Below the pieces are notes generated by a model. The model did not search any database. It was given only the letters and a program-made list of their open reading frames with translations, and was not told the origin of the DNA. This document shows, piece by piece, positions 59,258 through 64,000 of a stretch of 64,000 nt of DNA. Each line of letters opens with the position of its first letter. The stretch's first letter is position 1. Position numbers and translations under genes: made by a program. Origin of the DNA: Pigmentiphaga sp. H8 (GTDB lineage Bacteria > Pseudomonadota > Gammaproteobacteria > Burkholderiales > Burkholderiaceae_B); contig NZ_CP033966.1 of NCBI RefSeq assembly GCF_003854895.1, positions 3,534,001 to 3,598,000 on the forward strand. Direction: 5' to 3'.

Positions 59258-60588
59258 AAACCCTGACCCGATTCTCCCTGCTGGCCGCGCTGGCCCTGGG
59301 CGCCGCCACGGCCCACGCCGCCTCCGACCGCGCGCGGCCCGCCCCCTGCCCCAAGGACGTCCCCGCCGACGCGCGTTGCTATAACGGGCAGGACAGCGAA
59401 GGCGCCTACTACTGGATCGCGATTCCCCGCGACTGGAACCGGGTGCTGGTCATGCATGCCCACGGCGGTCCCGACCTGGGCCCGTCCACCCTGAAACGCA
59501 GCCAGCAAGACCTGACCCGCTGGGCCGTGACCGTGAAGGCGGGCTATGCCTGGGCCGGCTCGTCCTACCGCCGCGGCGGCTATGGCGTGACCATGGCGGC
59601 CGAGGACACCGAGCGTCTGCGCCGCCTGTTCGTCCGGCAATTCGGCCAGCCCCGCCGCACCCTGCTGCACGGCCAGAGCTACGGCGGCGGCGTGGCGTCC
59701 AAAGCCGCCGAACTGTACGGCACCGTCGAGGGCCGGCCCGGCCCCTACGATGCCGTGCTGCTGACCAGCGGCGTGCTGGGCGGCGGCAATACCGCCTACG
59801 ATTTTCGCCTGGACCTGCGGGTGGTCTACCAGTACGTCTGCCGCAACCACCCGCGCCCCGACGAGCCGCAATACCCGCTGTGGATGGGCCTGCCCAAGGA
59901 TTCCACGCTGACCCGCGCGGACCTGGCCGCGCGCATCAAGGCATGCACGGGGGTCGGCATGCCGGCCGCGCAGCGCAGTCCCGAGCAGGCGGCCCGGCTC
60001 AAGACCATCCTGTCGGTCGTGAAGATTCCCGAACGCACCTTCGTGTCCAACATGAACTGGGCCACCTGGCTGTTCCGGGACCTTGCGCAGGAACGGCTGG
60101 ACGGCCGCAATCCCTTCGGCAACGGGAAGGTGGTGTACGGCGGCTCGCCGGACGATGCCGCGCTGAACGCCGGGGTGGCCCGCTATCGGGCGGACCCGCT
60201 GGCCGTGGGGCGGCTGATGGTGGACAGCACGCCGACGGGCAGGCTCGCGATGCCCGTGCTGACCCTGCATGCCATCCACGATCCGACGGCCTTCGTCGAA
60301 CTCGAGTCGGCCTACCGCGAGATCTTCGACCGCGCGGGCAGCGGCGACAAGCTGGTGCAGACCTTCTCGGACGAAGCCGAGCACAGCTATCTGAGCGAGC
60401 CCCAGTATCCCGCCCTGTTCACCGCGCTGATGGATTGGGTGGACAAGGGGGAAAAGCCGACCCCCGGGAAAGTGGCGCAGCTGTGCAAGGGCTATGAACG
60501 GGACTACGGCAACGGCGGCAAGCAGACCTGCCGCATCCAGGTGGGCTACCAGCCGCCGCCGCTTTCTACCCGCGTCCCGCCGCGCTAG
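59254..60588 (+). CDS. Exported alpha/beta hydrolase
   Basis: A protein of 444 residues with a signal peptide (RFSLLAALALGAATAHAAS). The alpha/beta-hydrolase nucleophile is Ser142 in LHGQSYGGGVAS; RVLVMHAHGGPDLG may be the oxyanion region, and LTLHAIHDPTAFVE / AEHSYLSEP supply the probable Asp and His. Substrate unknown. The TTG at 59254 overlaps the tannase stop (TTGA) and has GGAG seven bases upstream, so it is probably translated by coupling. Likely acts in the periplasm with the tannase-like enzyme. Confidence 0.82.
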   Translation: MKTLTRFSLLAALALGAATAHAASDRARPAPCPKDVPADARCYNGQDSEGAYYWIAIPRDWNRVLVMHAHGGPDLGPSTLKRSQQDLTRWAVTVKAGYAWAGSSYRRGGYGVTMAAEDTERLRRLFVRQFGQPRRTLLHGQSYGGGVASKAAELYGTVEGRPGPYDAVLLTSGVLGGGNTAYDFRLDLRVVYQYVCRNHPRPDEPQYPLWMGLPKDSTLTRADLAARIKACTGVGMPAAQRSPEQAARLKTILSVVKIPERTFVSNMNWATWLFRDLAQERLDGRNPFGNGKVVYGGSPDDAALNAGVARYRADPLAVGRLMVDSTPTGRLAMPVLTLHAIHDPTAFVELESAYREIFDRAGSGDKLVQTFSDEAEHSYLSEPQYPALFTALMDWVDKGEKPTPGKVAQLCKGYERDYGNGGKQTCRIQVGYQPPPLSTRVPPR

Positions 60589-60592
60589 CCGC

Positions 60593-61564
60593 TCAGGGCT
60601 CGATGCCCAGGCTGCGGATGAACGGCACCCAGGTCGCGCGCTCGCTCTTCTCGAACGCCAGGGCCTGGGCCGGCGTGGAAGGCGCCATGATCTCGGCCGT
60701 CTGGCGCTGGGCGAACTGGACGACCTGCGGGTCGGCCAGGACGCGGTTCAGCGCGGCGTTGAGCCTGGCGACAACGGCGGCGGGCGTGCCCGCCGGAGCG
60801 AACACGTTGTTCCACGTGTAGCCCTTGAAGGCCGGCAGGCCGGCCTGGGCGAACGTCGGGACATTGGGCGTCGAGGCGCCGCGCCGGTCGATGCCGTTGG
60901 CCAGCACCTTGACCTTCCCCTGCTCCACCAGGCCCGCCATGCTGGGCAGCGTCACCAGCATCATGTCGACCCGGCCCGCGGCCAGGTCGGCGGCGGCCAC
61001 GGCCGCGCCCTTGTAGGGCACGTGCATCAGGTCGATGCCCGCGGCGCGCGCGAACGCGGCGCCGGCGATGTGGTTGATTGAGCCCACGCCGCTGGACGAA
61101 TACGTAATCGACTGCGCGCGCCCCTTGGCCGCTTTGACCAGGTCGGCCAGCGAGCCCGGCCCGTTCGCCGGCACCGCCAGCGCCAGCGGCGTGCGCGCGA
61201 CCAGGGCGATGGGCGTCAGGTCGCGCTCCACGTCGAACGGCAGCGACTTCTGCAAGCCGACGTTCATGACGAGCTGCGAGCTGGTCCCGAAGCCCAGGGT
61301 ATAGCCGTCGGGCGCCGCCTTGGCGACATAGTCGGTACCGACCACGCCGCCGGCGCCGGGCTTGTTCTCGACGATCACCGGCTGGCCCAGTTCGCCGTAC
61401 AGGGTCTTGGCCAGTTCCCTGGCCATCGCGTCGTTCACGCTGCCCGGCCCGAACGCCACGATGAGCCGGATCGGCCGCGCCGGATAGGCCGGCTCCTGCG
61501 CCCGCGGCGCGGGCGACGTGGACAACATGGCCGTCCCCAGGACGGCAAGCAGGATGGTCCGCAT
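60593..61564 (-). CDS. Bug-family periplasmic substrate-binding protein
   Basis: A protein of 323 residues with a signal peptide (LLAVLGTAMLSTSPAPRAQE). PARPIRLIVAFGPGSVNDAM, VIVENKPGAGGVVGTDYVAK, DGYTLGFGTSSQL and IDLMHVPYKGAAVAAADL are Bug marks. Nine bases after the second Bug gene (61574), on the same strand; a tandem pair. AGGAGA precedes the ATG. Probably controlled by the divergent IclR gene at 62749. Confidence 0.92.
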   Translation of the reverse strand: MRTILLAVLGTAMLSTSPAPRAQEPAYPARPIRLIVAFGPGSVNDAMARELAKTLYGELGQPVIVENKPGAGGVVGTDYVAKAAPDGYTLGFGTSSQLVMNVGLQKSLPFDVERDLTPIALVARTPLALAVPANGPGSLADLVKAAKGRAQSITYSSSGVGSINHIAGAAFARAAGIDLMHVPYKGAAVAAADLAAGRVDMMLVTLPSMAGLVEQGKVKVLANGIDRRGASTPNVPTFAQAGLPAFKGYTWNNVFAPAGTPAAVVARLNAALNRVLADPQVVQFAQRQTAEIMAPSTPAQALAFEKSERATWVPFIRSLGIEP

Positions 61565-61573
61565 ATCGATCTC

Positions 61574-62563
61574 CTATTCGGGCAGGATGCCCAGTTCCCG
61601 GATGGTGCGGCCCCAGCGGTCCTTGTCCTCGGCCAGGGCGGTCTTGAACGCGGCCGACGACATGCCCGGATACTCCAGGCCCATCGAGTCGAGCTGGCGT
61701 TCGACCTCGGGCAGGCGCATGACGCGGTCGAGTTCCCGCCACAGCGTCTCCCGGACCTCGGGCGCCAGGCCGCGCGGCGCGAGCACACCGTACCAGTTGA
61801 CCACGCGGAATCCCCGCACCGTCTCGCCCACCGTGGGGACATCGGGCAGCACGCGGGCGCGCTTGTCCTCGGTCACCGCCAGTATCCGCAGCTTGCCGGC
61901 GCGCACGTGCGGCAGCAGCAGCGAGCTGCCGCCCGCGAACAACTGGGTCTCGCCCTGCAGGAGCGAGGTCACCGCCGGGCCGCCGCCCTTGTACGGCACG
62001 TGCAGCAGGTCGATGCCCACCGTGCTCGCCAGCGAGGCCAGGGCCAGGTGGTTGATGCTGCCTATGCCGCCCGAGCCGTAGGTGATCTTGCCGGGGTTCG
62101 CGCGCGCATGCGCGATCAGGTCCGACAGGCTGCGGAACGGCGACGAGGCGGGCACGGCGATCGCGGTGGTCGCATAGACCAGCATGCACACCGGCTCGAA
62201 GGACGCCACCGGGTCGAACGGCAGTTGCTTGTACAGCGCGCCGGCCATCGCATGCGTGGACACGCCGCCCATCTCCAGCGTGTAGCCGTCGGCGGGCGCG
62301 CGCGCGACGGCCGCCGCGCCTATCGTGCCGCCCGCCCCGGGAAGATTCTCGACCACCACGGCCTGCCCCGCGGACGGAAACAGCTGCTTGCCCACCAGGC
62401 GCGCGAGGATGTCGGTGGTGCCGCCCGCCGCGAACGACGAAATCAGCCGCACCGGACGGCCCGGATAGCCGGAAGCCGCGCCGGTGGCGGCGGCAACCGG
62501 GCGCAGCATCGAGCCGGCCGCAAGCGCCAGCATGGCGCGTCGGGATAAGGTGCAAGTCCCCAT
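61574..62563 (-). CDS. Bug-family periplasmic substrate-binding protein
   Basis: A protein of 329 residues with an arginine-rich signal (LSRRAMLALAAGSMLRPVAA). YPGRPVRLISSFAAGGTTDI, VVVENLPGAGGTIGAAAVAR, GYTLEMGGVSTHA and DLLHVPYKGGGPAVTSLL identify the Bug family. Only about a third of residues are shared with its neighbour at 60593 by eye, so they probably bind different ligands. ATG 62563 follows AAGGAG; ATG 62584 is an alternative. First gene of the divergent pair facing iclR. Confidence 0.9.
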   Translation of the reverse strand: MGTCTLSRRAMLALAAGSMLRPVAAATGAASGYPGRPVRLISSFAAGGTTDILARLVGKQLFPSAGQAVVVENLPGAGGTIGAAAVARAPADGYTLEMGGVSTHAMAGALYKQLPFDPVASFEPVCMLVYATTAIAVPASSPFRSLSDLIAHARANPGKITYGSGGIGSINHLALASLASTVGIDLLHVPYKGGGPAVTSLLQGETQLFAGGSSLLLPHVRAGKLRILAVTEDKRARVLPDVPTVGETVRGFRVVNWYGVLAPRGLAPEVRETLWRELDRVMRLPEVERQLDSMGLEYPGMSSAAFKTALAEDKDRWGRTIRELGILPE

Positions 62564-62662
62564 CGGGTCTCCTTCATTCTTCATGGTCGCGCCCCTCTGG
62601 GGGGGTCGCCGGGGCGCAGTATAGGAGCGCCCCCCGCCGCCGGCGCCACTCCGCGCGCGCGC

Positions 62663-62691
62663 ATTCCGTGCCACGGAATGGAACGATTCCA
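62663..62691. promoter_or_regulatory. Probable IclR operator between Bug pair and iclR-type gene
   Basis: A perfect 8-1-8 palindrome ATTCCGTG-C-CACGGAAT (62663-62679) runs directly into TGGAA-CGA-TTCCA (62679-62691), which resembles the E. coli IclR half-site pattern. The core TTCCGTG-N-CACGGAA recurs at 63530-63544. Location in the divergent gap supports autoregulation plus control of the Bug genes. Confidence 0.7.
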
Positions 62692-62748
62692 GGAAGGGCC
62701 GGCCCGGCGCTATGATCGGGACGCCAGCACACGGAGGAAACGGCAGGC

Positions 62749-63525
62749 ATGTCCGAAACGAACGCGATCGGGCCGGTAGTCCGGGCGCTGAACATCCTGC
62801 GGGCGCTGAATCACCAGCCGCAGAGTTCGCTCCAGTCCCTGCACCAGGCCACCGGACTGCCCAAGTCCACCATCCACCGCCTGCTGGCCACGCTCAAGAG
62901 CGAGGGCTACGTGCGCGCCGACGTGGTCAAGGGCACGTACACGCTGACCGAGAAGGTCCTGTGCCTGAGCGAAGGCTTCTCCGAACCCGAACTGGTGGTG
63001 GAGGTCGGCGCACCCATCGTGCTCAAGAACACCCGCGCCACCGGACTGCCGCTGGCCCTGGGCACCCTGGATCGCGGCCACATCGTCGTGCGCTACAGCT
63101 CCATGCCCTACAGCCCCATCGGATCCGAGCACACCACGGTCGGCCACGTCCACGATCTCGTGCATTCCGGCATGGGGCAGGCCTACCTGGCCTATTGCGG
63201 CCAAGCCGAACGCGACCGCCTGCTGCAATGGATGCAGGCCTCGCTGCCCGAGCCCGGCCTGTGGCCACCGGTGGAACAGGACATCCAGCATCAACTGGCC
63301 GTCACGCGCCGGCGCGGCTACGGCCTGCGCAAAGGCCAGGGCCGCGGCTCCAGCACCACCCTGGCGGTGCCGCTGGCCCATGGCGAGCGCGTACTGGGCG
63401 TGCTGTCGCTGACCACCTTCGGCGCGCTGCTGACCCCGGAGCGCCTGCGCGAATGCGTGGGCCACCTGGACCGGACGCGCCAGGAGATCTGCGCCGCCGT
63501 CGGCGCGCGGCTGGCGCAAGGCTGA
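62749..63525 (+). CDS. IclR-family transcriptional regulator
   Basis: A protein of 258 residues. N-terminal winged helix: VVRALNILRALNHQPQSSLQ, LHQATGLPKSTIHRLLATLK, GYVRADVVKGTYTLTEKV. The C-terminal effector domain shows the IclR signature near SSTTLAVPLAHGERVLGVLS. Effectors are usually small organic acids. Flanked on both sides by the same palindrome, so it probably controls the divergent Bug pair and the downstream FAH gene. Confidence 0.92.
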   Translation: MSETNAIGPVVRALNILRALNHQPQSSLQSLHQATGLPKSTIHRLLATLKSEGYVRADVVKGTYTLTEKVLCLSEGFSEPELVVEVGAPIVLKNTRATGLPLALGTLDRGHIVVRYSSMPYSPIGSEHTTVGHVHDLVHSGMGQAYLAYCGQAERDRLLQWMQASLPEPGLWPPVEQDIQHQLAVTRRRGYGLRKGQGRGSSTTLAVPLAHGERVLGVLSLTTFGALLTPERLRECVGHLDRTRQEICAAVGARLAQG

Positions 63526-63529
63526 CGCG

Positions 63530-63544
63530 TTCCGTGTCACGGAA
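63530..63544. promoter_or_regulatory. Second copy of the IclR-type palindrome
   Basis: TTCCGTG-T-CACGGAA, identical in both arms to the core at 62664-62678. It begins four bases after the iclR-type stop and lies about 110 bases before the FAH-family start at 63654, the position expected for a promoter of that gene. Confidence 0.7.
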
Positions 63545-63653
63545 AGAAGCGGCGGCACGATACCGGGCCGCGGGCGCGCGGACTTAAGCTGTCGTGCCGC
63601 GAGGCGGCCCGTGCGCCGCCCCGTTCCCATTCTCCTCAGGACTGGAGCCTCGC

Positions 63654-64000
63654 TTGAAACTCGCCAGCTACGCCACTTTCGACCGGCCCGACACCGCGCG
63701 CGTCGGATTCGTGATCTCCGACTCCGAACTGGTCGATGCCGAAACCGCATGCCGCCAATTCGCCCCCGACTTCCAGGGCCCCCTGGACATGCACCGGCTG
63801 ATCGAGGCCGGCCCCGATTTCTGGGAACAGCTCCGGCAGGTGCATGCCGCGCTGGGCCAGGCCGGGCTGCCGCGCCTGCCCATGGACACGGTCCGCTTCC
63901 TTCCCGCGGTGCCGCGCCCCTCGAAGCTGTGCTGCCTGGCCCTGAACAACAGCGCCAATACCGACCGCATCGTCAAGGGCCCCAAGCACCCGGCCGTCTT
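63654..64000 (+). CDS. FAH-family hydrolase, N-terminal part (3' end outside window)
   Basis: Only the first 115 codons are present. LKLASYATFDRPDTARVGFV, then RFLPAVPRPSKLCCLALNNS and GPKHPAVF match the N-terminal region and domain start of fumarylacetoacetate-hydrolase-type enzymes. The TTG at 63654 has GGAG six bases upstream and no ATG lies near, so TTG is the likely start. Preceded by the second IclR-type palindrome. Substrate unknown. Confidence 0.8.
   Translation, partial: MKLASYATFDRPDTARVGFVISDSELVDAETACRQFAPDFQGPLDMHRLIEAGPDFWEQLRQVHAALGQAGLPRLPMDTVRFLPAVPRPSKLCCLALNNSANTDRIVKGPKHPAV

Noticed and set aside
54532..60588. A gallate utilisation island
   Set aside because: Only esterase-like genes and a receptor are present; no gallate dioxygenase or downstream enzyme is in the window, so the pathway name is not supported.
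1..64000. CRISPR arrays, tRNA or rRNA genes, insertion sequences, integrases
   Set aside because: No regularly spaced repeats, no cloverleaf or rRNA-like stretch and no transposase motif were noticed on reading both strands; a covariance-model scan would be needed to exclude a tRNA fully.

Overview
The window is about 67-68% G+C and reads like a chromosome segment of a beta-proteobacterium of the Alcaligenaceae, most likely Bordetella or a close relative such as Achromobacter. Reasons: four Bug-type (tripartite tricarboxylate transporter) periplasmic receptors without cognate membrane subunits, the density of LysR/IclR/AraC regulators next to small catabolic operons, the rpsO-pnp pair, and the codon use. 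No rRNA, tRNA, CRISPR array, insertion sequence or phage gene was seen. No gap longer than 300 bases lacks a gene or gene remnant.

Layout. 1-1945: end of a glutamate symporter gene and a TAXI-type binding lipoprotein. 1953-7415: minus-strand group with a molybdenum hydroxylase (2Fe-2S and molybdopterin subunits), an AraC regulator and an AidB-type flavoprotein. 7552-8894: SRPBCC/ArsR/VOC operon with two matching inverted repeats upstream. 8932-17825: a catabolic island with two ThDP enzymes, an aldehyde dehydrogenase, a Rieske oxygenase, an FAH-family enzyme and a Bug receptor. It also holds a Crp/Fnr regulator, and three related promoter elements each face one of its operons. 17852-19763: MAPEG protein and RmuC. 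19820-31408: a helix-turn-helix protein with a citrate-synthase-like domain, transcribed away from a nine-gene operon: amidohydrolase, DszB-like desulfinase homologue, gamma-glutamyltransferase family enzyme, SsuABC-like transporter, gentisate-dioxygenase-like cupin, maleylpyruvate-isomerase-like GST and RidA-like protein. An FAD oxidoreductase and a LysR gene follow. 32429-45064: truncated globin, ABC permease, BMP-type nucleoside-like ABC system split by catalase and a penicillin-acylase family gene, and a Sel1-type protein. 45176-47263: LysR gene and two toxin-antitoxin loci in which both toxins are deleted internally and both antitoxins are intact. 47402-51564: pnp, rpsO and a LivJ-like receptor. 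51599-64000: BamE-like lipoprotein, LysR/MFS pair, LysR-Bug pair divergent from a tannase-family lipoprotein plus alpha/beta hydrolase, two more Bug receptors, and an IclR gene flanked by two copies of its likely operator. The window ends inside a second FAH-family gene.

How it fits together. Most genes look like nutrient scavenging: a periplasmic receptor, one or two enzymes and a local regulator. The most unusual unit is 19820-30031. There a citrate-synthase-like protein that appears to have lost canonical catalytic residues, and carries a DNA-binding domain, faces an operon joining organosulfur-type uptake, a desulfinase homologue and gentisate-type ring cleavage. All functions are inferred from sequence recognition only; no search was run.
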